This document shows, one piece after another, positions 55,173 to 62,640 of a stretch of DNA of 64,000 nucleotides. Each line of letters begins with the position of its first letter. Position 1 is the stretch's first letter. The translations under genes and the position numbers were made by a program. A model generated the notes under the pieces. It was given only the letters and a program-made list of their open reading frames with translations. It was not told where the DNA came from and searched no databases. Origin of the DNA: Deinococcales bacterium. Lineage in GTDB: Bacteria > Deinococcota > Deinococci > Deinococcales > JAAFIG01. The DNA lies in the NCBI GenBank assembly GCA_025359505.1, contig JANYHH010000077.1:1-64000 (forward strand), in the 5' to 3' direction.

Positions 55173-55178
55173 AGTCTA
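55173..55178 (-). promoter_or_regulatory. -10 box TAGACT of coaW, leaderless
   Basis: It ends 7 nt before the ATG at 55165. Confidence 0.55.
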
Positions 55179-55232
55179 CCCTCGAGCTATACCGATTGGC
55201 TGCTCTACTTGTTCGAGCGTCGCTGGATTTTT

Positions 55233-55269
55233 TGAATACTTTAGTCTGTTGTAACCCGAGCAACTAACT
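55233..55269 (+). promoter_or_regulatory. candidate controller operator upstream of the HTH/endonuclease genes
   Basis: 55233-55250 (TGAATACTTTAGTCTGTT) matches 12 of 18 bases of the perfect palindrome in front of the methyltransferase, including the half-site TGAATAC. A further dyad AGT..GTTG (55243-55251) with CAAC..ACT (55261-55269) overlaps it. This suggests that the HTH protein controls both transcripts. Confidence 0.55.
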
Positions 55270-55283
55270 TTCAGAATTATCAC

Positions 55284-55523
55284 ATGGCTGATGAACTGCT
55301 GAACATTGAGTTGCAATTCGGAATCGTCATCAAGCATCATCGAAGCGCCCAACGTTTATCGCAGGAAGCTTTGGCTGAATCGAGCTATTTGCACCGTACT
55401 TACATCAGTCAGCTCGAGCGCGGCAAGAAATCTCCGACGTTGCGGGTGATCGCTCAACTGGCAAAAGCATTGAACATCCGTCCCGAAGTATTGGTACGAC
55501 AGTCCTTTGAGGTCTTGGAGTGA
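55284..55523 (+). CDS. XRE-family HTH regulator, probable controller (C) protein
   Basis: A 79-aa DNA-binding protein, essentially one HTH_3 domain: IVIKHHRSAQRLSQEALAESS, then recognition region TYISQLERGKKSPTLRVIAQLAKAL. Size and position are those of C proteins that time type II restriction-modification genes. Its stop overlaps the GTG of the next gene (GTGA), so controller and candidate endonuclease are coupled. Confidence 0.85.
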   Translation: MADELLNIELQFGIVIKHHRSAQRLSQEALAESSYLHRTYISQLERGKKSPTLRVIAQLAKALNIRPEVLVRQSFEVLE

Positions 55524-56224
55524 TCCACATCCCGTCGCTTACAGAACAGCAACGACTCGAGCGCACCGTCAGCGCACTGTTGCAAATCCCGTTTATCGCC
55601 GGTGTCGAGGGGTATGTTTTCGAGTCACTGTTTCACTTCATCAAGGGTTTACCCCTGTCAAACCCTCACGCTGTGCGACGCAGCAAAACACTGTTCGATT
55701 GCGTTGATGCAACCGAGCGGATTGGCTGGTCACTCAAAGCCGTACAAAAAAATCCCAGTGCTCGAGGTTTTGAATTGGTTGTTCAACGGGCGGATGTGTT
55801 GAAGAAAAAAACCTTGCTCGGGTTGCCTGATCTCCATGCCACGTCCGAACCCGCTCAACTGGGTCTGGCCGTGCTGCGTCACTGGAACATGAAAATCGAA
55901 GCCGACATGTTGCGGCAAGGGGTGCGGGAAGCGCGAATTGCCGTACTGCTCAAATCCGTCAATCACCGCAAATACGCGTACCTCGAGCAAACCTTGCAGC
56001 GCTACACACCCGATGAGCTGATTTGGACGTGGACAGACGCAACCCAGACGGGCTTACAAGCGCGAGATGTCCTCAACAACGCCATCGTTTTCAGGTGGTA
56101 TCCCAACCAAAAACAGTTGTTTGAAAGCTTTATTTTGCCACCAGATGCCTTTCGTTTTGAGGTGAACCCAGTCCGTGAAGGCGTTGAGGCATTTCTTGAT
56201 CGGATGCAGCCCCGAGCCAACTGA
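55520..56224 (+). CDS. candidate type II restriction endonuclease
   Basis: A 234-aa protein, not similar to any family I can name. Possible PD-(D/E)xK-like elements are FDCVDATERIGWSLKAV, with acidic and Lys residues in a beta-like context. The inference rests on position: coupled to an HTH controller and convergent with a C5 methyltransferase. The 3' end overlaps the methyltransferase 3' end by 95 bp on opposite strands. CTCGAG density and base composition are lower than in flanking genes, consistent with acquisition from elsewhere. Confidence 0.6.
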   Translation: MIHIPSLTEQQRLERTVSALLQIPFIAGVEGYVFESLFHFIKGLPLSNPHAVRRSKTLFDCVDATERIGWSLKAVQKNPSARGFELVVQRADVLKKKTLLGLPDLHATSEPAQLGLAVLRHWNMKIEADMLRQGVREARIAVLLKSVNHRKYAYLEQTLQRYTPDELIWTWTDATQTGLQARDVLNNAIVFRWYPNQKQLFESFILPPDAFRFEVNPVREGVEAFLDRMQPRAN

Positions 56225-57320
56225 GCACTCGCGTGGCAATCGCCTGCATGACGAGCGGCGGGACGGCATTGCCGACCTGATGACTTTTTTGAATGTATGA
56301 CCCAGTGAACACAAAATCGTCTGAAAAGGACTGGAGCCGAGCAGCCTCCCGAATCGTAATCACTCTGGTGTCCGTTGGGTGTCCGAAGCGTCCAGAGCCG
56401 GGATGAAACAACCAGCGCGTCAATGTGGGCGCAGTGGCCGTCCACTCGAGGCGACCGTAAGCGCCACTGAAATGAGATTTGGGTTGAAGCTCTTTGGGCA
56501 AATCCTTCGCGCCCTGACCTGCTTTGAGTGCAGACAAACGTTTGACCTGCGTTTCTTGCAAGCCTCGAGCCACATGGTCATGGAGAACGACCGAATTTTG
56601 GCGCATTAACCGCTGATACGCGCTCTGGGCACTATGTCCATAGTCGATCGGGGTCGTTCCCTCTCCATGCTGTAACGACGGTAAATCACCAATCGCTTCC
56701 CGCACAGTCACAAAATTCGCATCGCTTGAAAACAACGAATCCGACTGACTTAAGAAATGCGTGGGTGCGGGAAAAAAATTTGATTCCCCAAGTCGATTGG
56801 CGATGAAAAAAGCACGGCGGCGACGCTGTGGCACGCCAAAATCCGGCGCGAACAACACTTGCACGTCCATTGCGTAGCCTGCTCGCTCGAGCCGTTCGCG
56901 CATTTCGTTGGTGTACGCCCCATCAAAGCCGTTTTTCATTTCGGCAACGTTTTCCATCACCACAACTTTAGGCTGCAAGTATTCGACAAACTCTAGAAAT
57001 CGGCTGACGAGTTGATTGCGTGGATCTTCAAAAAATCGTTGCTTGCGTGGCACATTTTTTGAAAACCCTTGGCATGGCGGCCCGCCAATCAGCATGTCCA
57101 GCGTTCCCGGCTGAAGTTTTAAGTCATCGGCAAGCTGCACGGGCGAAATAATCGTGATGTCCTCTAAACGTCGAATCTGTTCACCAAAGTTACGTTGGTA
57201 AGTGGCAAGAGCGTGTTTGTCCGAATCCAATCCCGCGAGAATTTGAAAGCCCGCCTGCATCGCACCCCAAGACATGCCTCCGCAACCGCAAAAGAGATCT
57301 ACAGCCGTGTACGTTTTCAT
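56130..57320 (-). CDS. DNA (cytosine-5-)-methyltransferase
   Basis: A 396-aa C5 methyltransferase with ordered motifs: I AVDLFCGCGGMSWGA, IV GGPPCQGFS (catalytic Cys), VI VVMENV, VIII QRRRRAFF, IX/X REAARLQSF and HQVGNAVPP. The target-recognition region between VIII and IX (about 190-320) is of unknown specificity. The C-terminal 30 residues after motif X overlap the endonuclease gene. TTGACA/TATTCA with 17-bp spacing and a palindromic operator lie directly upstream. Confidence 0.95.
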   Translation of the reverse strand: MKTYTAVDLFCGCGGMSWGAMQAGFQILAGLDSDKHALATYQRNFGEQIRRLEDITIISPVQLADDLKLQPGTLDMLIGGPPCQGFSKNVPRKQRFFEDPRNQLVSRFLEFVEYLQPKVVVMENVAEMKNGFDGAYTNEMRERLERAGYAMDVQVLFAPDFGVPQRRRRAFFIANRLGESNFFPAPTHFLSQSDSLFSSDANFVTVREAIGDLPSLQHGEGTTPIDYGHSAQSAYQRLMRQNSVVLHDHVARGLQETQVKRLSALKAGQGAKDLPKELQPKSHFSGAYGRLEWTATAPTLTRWLFHPGSGRFGHPTDTRVITIREAARLQSFSDDFVFTGSYIQKSHQVGNAVPPLVMQAIATRVLSWLGAASDQEMPQRLHGLGSPQNERHLVAK

Positions 57321-57327
57321 TCAATAA

Positions 57328-57356
57328 TGAATACCATAGTATTCAAGCGATGTCAA
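57328..57356 (-). promoter_or_regulatory. methyltransferase promoter with perfect palindromic operator
   Basis: TTGACA (57351-57356) and TATTCA (57328-57333) are 17 bp apart. TGAATACCATAGTATTCA (57328-57345) is a perfect 7-4-7 dyad covering the -10 and spacer, so a bound regulator would block polymerase. It is shared in imperfect form at 55233-55250. Confidence 0.7.
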
Positions 57357-57461
57357 CGGCTTTTATCTCGGAGCGTCAATCCGCAGCTTCCCACTCGAGC
57401 GGAAACGCAGTCCACGGTCAGGCTCGAGCCAACGTCACTTTTTGAGAATCCAGACAAAGCA

Positions 57462-58332
57462 TCAAAGCGACACGAAAAAGTTTTCGAGCACGCGCAGCAG
57501 CTCGAGCGGTCGTTCCTGCTGCGGCAAGTGACCACTGCCCGCGATCACCGCGAGCGTGGCGTGCGGCAATTGCTCGAGAATGGCGTGGGCGTGGCTGATC
57601 GGCACGATCCGGTCAGACTCGCCCCAGATCAACAGCGTCGGAACACTTGGCAGCTCGAGCGTCGCACCGTCGCTGGATGAGTTGTCGCTGAACAGGCTTC
57701 GCAAACCCGCGAAGAACGCCGTGCACTGCGTGTCGCTCCAGACCCGCGCCCAGACGCGCTGGCGCAGGAACTCGAGGTCACTGGCGGGCAGGGCGTTCAG
57801 CGCCGCGTAGTACGGGCGTAGCGAATCGAAGGCTGCATCCTGACCAAGCTGGCGCAAACCCGTGTAGTACAGCTCACCCGTGCCGATCTCGAGCAGCGGT
57901 TGCAGCGTTGGCTTGCAAGCCGCCCAGCGCCGGACTCGAGCCGCCGATGATCGTCAAGCTGCGCGTCAGTTGCGGCGCGTTAGCAGCGACATGGGCGGCG
58001 ACCACCGCGCCGAGGCTCGAGCCGACCAGATGCACGCCTTGCTTCAGGCTCAGCGACTCGAGGAAGTGCTGGACACTGCTGGCGAGATTGGCGACGCCGC
58101 CGTCGCCTGCGGGCTTCGAGCGCCCGAAGCCGGGCAGATCGAGCGCGATCACGCGGTGCTCGGCGCTCAGGGCTGTGAAGACGTGCCGCCACGAGTCCGC
58201 CTCGTCGCCGTTGCCGTGCATCAATAACACCGTCGAGGCTCGAGGATCGCCGACACTGAAATACGCCAAGCCTTTGAGCGTTAAGAAAAACGGCTCGAGG
58301 GTCAGGTGCGGTCTGAAGTCGTCGCCGGGCAT
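57462..58332 (-). pseudogene. alpha/beta hydrolase split by a one-base frameshift
   Basis: The N-terminal half (58332 to about 57905) has LLMHGNGDEADSWRHVF, LDLPGFGRSKP and nucleophile elbow GSSLGAV, then ends out of frame (stop 57874). The C-terminal half continues in another frame as TLQPLLEIGTGELYYTGL and on through LLIWGESDRIVP (acid) and GSGHLPQQERP (His) to 57462. The combined length is 871 nt, one base too many. The junction lies at about 57900-57915, near GGCTTGCAAGCC. Real decay or sequence error cannot be told apart here. The -10 box TAGCAT (58340-58345) ends 7 nt before ATG 58332. Confidence 0.8.
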
Positions 58333-58339
58333 GACGAAT

Positions 58340-58345
58340 ATGCTA
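58340..58345 (-). promoter_or_regulatory. -10 box TAGCAT, leaderless
   Basis: It ends 7 nt before the hydrolase ATG at 58332. Confidence 0.5.
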
Positions 58346-58432
58346 ACGAATCTGGGGCGCTTGGCGCGAATCGGCCGTTCGTCGGTAAGCTATTGACACG
58401 GCTCGAGGCTGCGACACTCGAGTCGTTTCGCT

Positions 58433-59074
58433 TCAGCGCAGCTTGGAACGCTGCATGGTGTAGCGAAAAATCTGCCAGTACATCTTGAAGCGCCACAGCA
58501 AGCCCGCCAGCACACCGCGTTTCTGCTCTTTGAGCACTTGACTGACACCGGGCAGATCGACGTACTCGAGCCTCAGACCTTCCCGCGCAATCGAATCGTT
58601 GATCGCCAGTTCAATGCCGTATCCCCGAGCCGCCAGATTGGGCGTGCCCAGAATTGTCTGGCGCGGGATGCAGCGCTGCCCGCTCCATTGAGGCGTGGCG
58701 CGATTGCCGAAATCGGTCAGTGCCCCACCGCCAGAGAATAATCCCGCCGTCGTCTGCGCCCGCCCCACTCGGATTGGCTCGAGCAGTGAAGAGATGTGCG
58801 CTGATGTCAAGTTGACCAGATCGGCGTCCAGCAGCACGAGGTAATCCACGCCCACCAGCGCCCGCGCTCCGGCCGCCACCGCTGCGCCCTTGCCACTGTT
58901 GACGGGCAACTCGAGCACCGACGCTCCAGCGTTTCTGGCTTGCACAGCCGTATCGTCCGTGCTGCCATCGCTGACGACCAGCACCTCCCCGAGCGCAGCC
59001 TCGAGCGCGACCCGCACTACATCAGCCACGGTTTTACCCTCGTTGAAGGCGGAGATCAGCACAGCCAAGTTCAC
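58433..59074 (-). CDS. glycosyltransferase family 2
   Basis: A 213-aa GT-A fold transferase: VLISAFNEGKTVADVV, VVSDGSTDDTA, LLDADLVNL (DxD). It lacks membrane segments, so is cytosolic or peripheral. Acceptor unknown; the relatives include dolichyl/polyprenyl-phosphate sugar synthases. GTG start overlaps the rseP stop (GTGA), making it the last gene of cdsA-dxr-rseP. Confidence 0.87.
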   Translation of the reverse strand: MNLAVLISAFNEGKTVADVVRVALEAALGEVLVVSDGSTDDTAVQARNAGASVLELPVNSGKGAAVAAGARALVGVDYLVLLDADLVNLTSAHISSLLEPIRVGRAQTTAGLFSGGGALTDFGNRATPQWSGQRCIPRQTILGTPNLAARGYGIELAINDSIAREGLRLEYVDLPGVSQVLKEQKRGVLAGLLWRFKMYWQIFRYTMQRSKLR

Positions 59075-60204
59075 CGCCCGAGTCTACCGAAATCCTGCAC
59101 CGTGACCAGCACGATGAAAATAATGACGAACACGAAACCCGCGAAGTTGATCGTCTCCTCTTGTCCGGGCGCGAACGGCTTGCGGCGTAACGCGACGATC
59201 GCGCTGAGGAAAATTCGTCCGCCGTCCAGTCCGGGAATCGGCAGCAGGTTAAAAATCCCAAGGCTGAGGTTGATGAGACCCGCGAAGAACAGCACCTGCC
59301 AGAAGCCCTGCTGCGCGACTTGCCCAGCGACATTGACCGTGCCGACCGGCCCCGCGAGATTGGGATCGCGCTGCAAAGTGAACGTCTTGAAAATTCCACC
59401 GATGATCGCTTGCACCGTCCCCGGAATGCTGCCGATCAGATTCGTGGCACTCTCACCGAGCGCGGGCAAAAAACCGACGGGGGTGTAAATCGTCTCTAAG
59501 CCGATGCTGACGCCGAACAGTGGTCTCGTCTGATCGCCAAAGGTCGTCGGCGACCAATCGAAGTTGAACTGGATGTTCTTACCATCGCTCAAGCCGCCGC
59601 GACGAATTGTGTAACTGCGCGGGCCGTTGGTACGCAGGTTTTCGCGCACGAGTTTCGCGGCCACTTCAGCCTGCTCGAGCAGCTTTGGGTCGTTCGGAAG
59701 CAGTTTGAAAAATCCGTCTGATACGAGTTGCCGACCGTTGATCGAGACAATCGTGTCGCCCGCTTTAAAACCGACCGATGCGGCTTTGGAGTTGGGTTGC
59801 ACGATTAAAAACTTCAGTTCATCCCCAGCACTTGGCTTGCCCTGACCGCTGAGCATCGCGGCGACCAGCACAATCGCCAGCAGGATGTTGGAGAGCGGCC
59901 CCGCGAATAGAATCGCAAATTTGCCCCAGAACCCCAGCCGCGCCATGCCCGTCGTCGGCGGAATCGGCTTGCCCTTCTCGTCGACTTCGGTAGGCGCAAG
60001 CCCTTCGATGTCCACATACCCACCGAGCGGCAGGGCGCTCAAGCGCCACTCCGTACCGCGCCACATCTTGCGGGCCAGAATCGGCCCCATGCCGACGCTA
60101 AAGGCTCTGACATTGACGCCTTGAACTCGAGCGGCCGCGTAATGCGCCAGTTCGTGAATTGCCACCGCGATGTTGACAATGACCAGCCAGACCAGAATGC
60201 CCAT
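59071..60204 (-). CDS. rseP: site-2 zinc metalloprotease RseP
   Basis: A 377-aa intramembrane protease for regulated proteolysis. Metal motif IHELAH in the first membrane segment, PDZ domain (about 120-205, with GFKAGDTIVSINGR), and LLPIPGLDGGR (Asp ligand) in the later membrane part. ATG 60204 puts HExxH at residue 17 as in relatives; the frame extends to GTG 60279. It sits between dxr and a glycosyltransferase, in the usual cdsA-dxr-rseP order. Confidence 0.94.
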   Translation of the reverse strand: MGILVWLVIVNIAVAIHELAHYAAARVQGVNVRAFSVGMGPILARKMWRGTEWRLSALPLGGYVDIEGLAPTEVDEKGKPIPPTTGMARLGFWGKFAILFAGPLSNILLAIVLVAAMLSGQGKPSAGDELKFLIVQPNSKAASVGFKAGDTIVSINGRQLVSDGFFKLLPNDPKLLEQAEVAAKLVRENLRTNGPRSYTIRRGGLSDGKNIQFNFDWSPTTFGDQTRPLFGVSIGLETIYTPVGFLPALGESATNLIGSIPGTVQAIIGGIFKTFTLQRDPNLAGPVGTVNVAGQVAQQGFWQVLFFAGLINLSLGIFNLLPIPGLDGGRIFLSAIVALRRKPFAPGQEETINFAGFVFVIIFIVLVTVQDFGRLGR

Positions 60205-60282
60205 AATGGTTCCAGTTTGGCAGATCGAGATGGGATTGTCTGTAACGAACGCACCGCTCGAGGTGACGGGTTCGATCACCGT

Positions 60283-61434
60283 TCAGCTTGCGGCGACGAT
60301 CTCGAGCGCCCTCGTGCGGGCCCAAGTATCGGTGCTGGCAATATTCTCCCAGCTCAGTTCAACTCGAGGGGCTTGGCTCAGCACGATTTCGATCAACTTG
60401 GGAATGCCGAGGTACGTTAAACGACCCTCGAGAAACGCGGCGACCGCGATCTCGTCGGCGGCATTCAGCGCCACCGGCGCGACGCCGCCCAAATGCCCCG
60501 CGTGGTACGCGAGGTCGAGGCACGGGAAGCGCTGACGATCCACGGCGCGAAGCTCCAAGTTGCCGATTAAATTCAGCGGCTCGAGCGGGGTTTCAGGGCG
60601 ACGACCGCCGATGAACACCTCGCCGCTCGAGGCAGATTCAATCGCGCTGAGGATTGAGTATTGAATCGGCAATCGCATGTCTGGTGCGCCGAGTTGGGCT
60701 TTGATCTGATTGTCTTTGAAACGCACCAAACTATGAATCAAGCTGCCCGGCTGCACCAGCACGGAAATCGCCTCGAGCGGAAACTCGTAGAGGTAATGCG
60801 CTTCGAGCACTTCCAAGCCTTTGTTCATCAGCGTGCTCGAGTCGATCGTGACCTTCGTACCCATCGTCCAGTTTGGATGCTTGAGTGCCATGTCAACCGT
60901 GACCGCGCTCAGATCCGCCGGGCCATCCCGGAACGGCCCACCACTGGCGGTCAGGATCAGCTCCGCCACGTCCGCCATTCGCTCACCGACGAGGCACTGG
61001 TAGAGCGCACTGTGTTCGGAATCCATCGGCGTGATTCGCGCCCCACCCTGACGTGCCGCCTGCCAGACCAGCGGCCCGCCGCAGACCATCGCTTCTTTAT
61101 TGGCCAGCGCGACATTGCGACCAGCGGTGAGCGCGGCGCGGGTCGGCGCTAAGCCAGCCAAGCCCGGAATCGCACCGATGACGACATCGCACGGCGTCAC
61201 CGCAACCTCGAGCGCATCGGCGACAACGCGCATGTTTGGCAGCGCTGCTCTCGCCGCCTCGAGAATCGCGTCATTCACGCTCAGCACATCTGGGTTGAAC
61301 TCGAGGGCTTGCTGCACCGCCAATTCCAAGTTGTTGCCCGCCGCCAGCCCCGCCACGCGCCACCCGCGCCAGCGGGCGACCTCTAAAGTCTGCGTGCCAA
61401 TGCTGCCCGTGCTGCCGAGGATGCTGATGACCAT
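60283..61434 (-). CDS. dxr: 1-deoxy-D-xylulose 5-phosphate reductoisomerase
   Basis: NADPH-dependent second step of the MEP isoprenoid pathway. The 383-aa product has GSTGSIGTQTLEV (NADPH loop), ALANKEAMVCGG, PMDSEHSALYQ and LTASGGPFRD, plus KHPNWTMGTKVTIDSSTLMNKGLEVLEA. TACATT lies 10 bp before the ATG. The enzyme supplies precursors for undecaprenyl phosphate, which links to the wecA step. Confidence 0.97.
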   Translation of the reverse strand: MVISILGSTGSIGTQTLEVARWRGWRVAGLAAGNNLELAVQQALEFNPDVLSVNDAILEAARAALPNMRVVADALEVAVTPCDVVIGAIPGLAGLAPTRAALTAGRNVALANKEAMVCGGPLVWQAARQGGARITPMDSEHSALYQCLVGERMADVAELILTASGGPFRDGPADLSAVTVDMALKHPNWTMGTKVTIDSSTLMNKGLEVLEAHYLYEFPLEAISVLVQPGSLIHSLVRFKDNQIKAQLGAPDMRLPIQYSILSAIESASSGEVFIGGRRPETPLEPLNLIGNLELRAVDRQRFPCLDLAYHAGHLGGVAPVALNAADEIAVAAFLEGRLTYLGIPKLIEIVLSQAPRVELSWENIASTDTWARTRALEIVAAS

Positions 61435-61604
61435 GATGGCAGTGAATGTACGACGCGGCGCAGCGATGCGGCAAGAGCAACGCGGCGCGGTGATCCTCGA
61501 GCGACTGGTCGAACTCGCTGAACCGTCACCGTTTTGAAGCCTCGAGATGCGCTCGGTGACGACATCAAAACCCTCTAGCCAACAAGTCTCGAGCCTATTG
61601 CCCG

Positions 61605-62489
61605 CTAATTAAAGACAGCGACGCTCAAGAAATAATACGCGACCGGCAACGCGAACAGCGTGCTGTCGATGCGATCGAGCAACCCGCCGTGACCGGGCAG
61701 GAACGACCCGGAGTCTTTCGCGCCAAAGCTGCGCTTGACGATGCTCTCGGCCAGATCCCCAAGCTGCGCGGCGCTCGAGACCAGCAGGCTGAAAATACCG
61801 ATTTCGATCAAACCCGTTTCTGGCGCGATACTGCGGAGGATTTGCGCGAAAACGAAGACCACCAAGAAGCTGAACGCCAGCCCACCGATCGCGCCCTCGA
61901 GCGTCTTGGCTGGGCTGATTTCCGGCGCGAGTTTGCGCTTGCCGATTGAACCGCCGACGAAGTACGCGCCGGAATCGCTGGCATACGCGCCGACGATCGT
62001 CACGATCAAGTACCAAAATCCCAGCGTGCCGTTCGGTTCAAAGCGCAGCAGCAGCGCGAAACTTAAAAGAAACGGGATGTAAAGCATCCCAAACAGACTG
62101 GTCATGATCCGCTCCAATGGGCGCTCACTCGGGCGAATCACCTCGACCGTCATCACCCACGTGAAGTACAACCACATCACGATCTCGCGCCACGGGACAC
62201 CTGCGGGCACGAACCAGAAACCGCTTTTCATCCACGGTTCGCTGGCTAAAATCATCAGCACGCCAAAGCCGTAAATGCTGCGCCCACCGATCGGCATGCC
62301 TTTGCGCCGCGCCATGTTGCGAAACTCGTGCAAGCCCAGCAGCGTCGCAGCGATCAGCATCAGCGTCAGCGTCGGCCAGCCGATCCACGCCAGCAGCACG
62401 ACCCCAGTAAACGCGATCAGTGAACTGACCACGCGTTGCGGCAGTGCCGAGAACGCACTGCTCTTCCCATCTCGAGCAGTTTCGCTCAC
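61605..62489 (-). CDS. cdsA: phosphatidate cytidylyltransferase
   Basis: Makes CDP-diacylglycerol for phospholipids. The 294-aa protein has about eight membrane segments and the C-terminal CdsA signature SSAAQLGDLAESIVKRSFGAKD followed by GSFLPGHGGLLDRIDS. GTG 62489 has TAGACT 7 nt upstream. First gene of the operon with dxr, rseP and a glycosyltransferase. Confidence 0.95.
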   Translation of the reverse strand: MSETARDGKSSAFSALPQRVVSSLIAFTGVVLLAWIGWPTLTLMLIAATLLGLHEFRNMARRKGMPIGGRSIYGFGVLMILASEPWMKSGFWFVPAGVPWREIVMWLYFTWVMTVEVIRPSERPLERIMTSLFGMLYIPFLLSFALLLRFEPNGTLGFWYLIVTIVGAYASDSGAYFVGGSIGKRKLAPEISPAKTLEGAIGGLAFSFLVVFVFAQILRSIAPETGLIEIGIFSLLVSSAAQLGDLAESIVKRSFGAKDSGSFLPGHGGLLDRIDSTLFALPVAYYFLSVAVFN

Positions 62490-62496
62490 ACCGCGC

Positions 62497-62502
62497 AGTC
62501 TA
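62497..62502 (-). promoter_or_regulatory. -10 box TAGACT of cdsA, leaderless
   Basis: It ends 7 nt before the GTG at 62489. Confidence 0.6.
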
Positions 62503-62640
62503 CCGCGTTTGGCTGACTCGGTAGAAATCGCAAAAACTCGAGCGCTGAAGGTTCACTCCAGTCAAGCTGAAGCCATGAACAAACGGTCGTCTGTCTGATT
62601 GCTCGAGCTTTTCACCATGGTGTTGTACATTGCCTGCACC

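Noticed and set aside
54501-55235. 244-codon plus-strand ORF
   Set aside because: Antisense to coaW; composition is typical of a GC-rich shadow frame.
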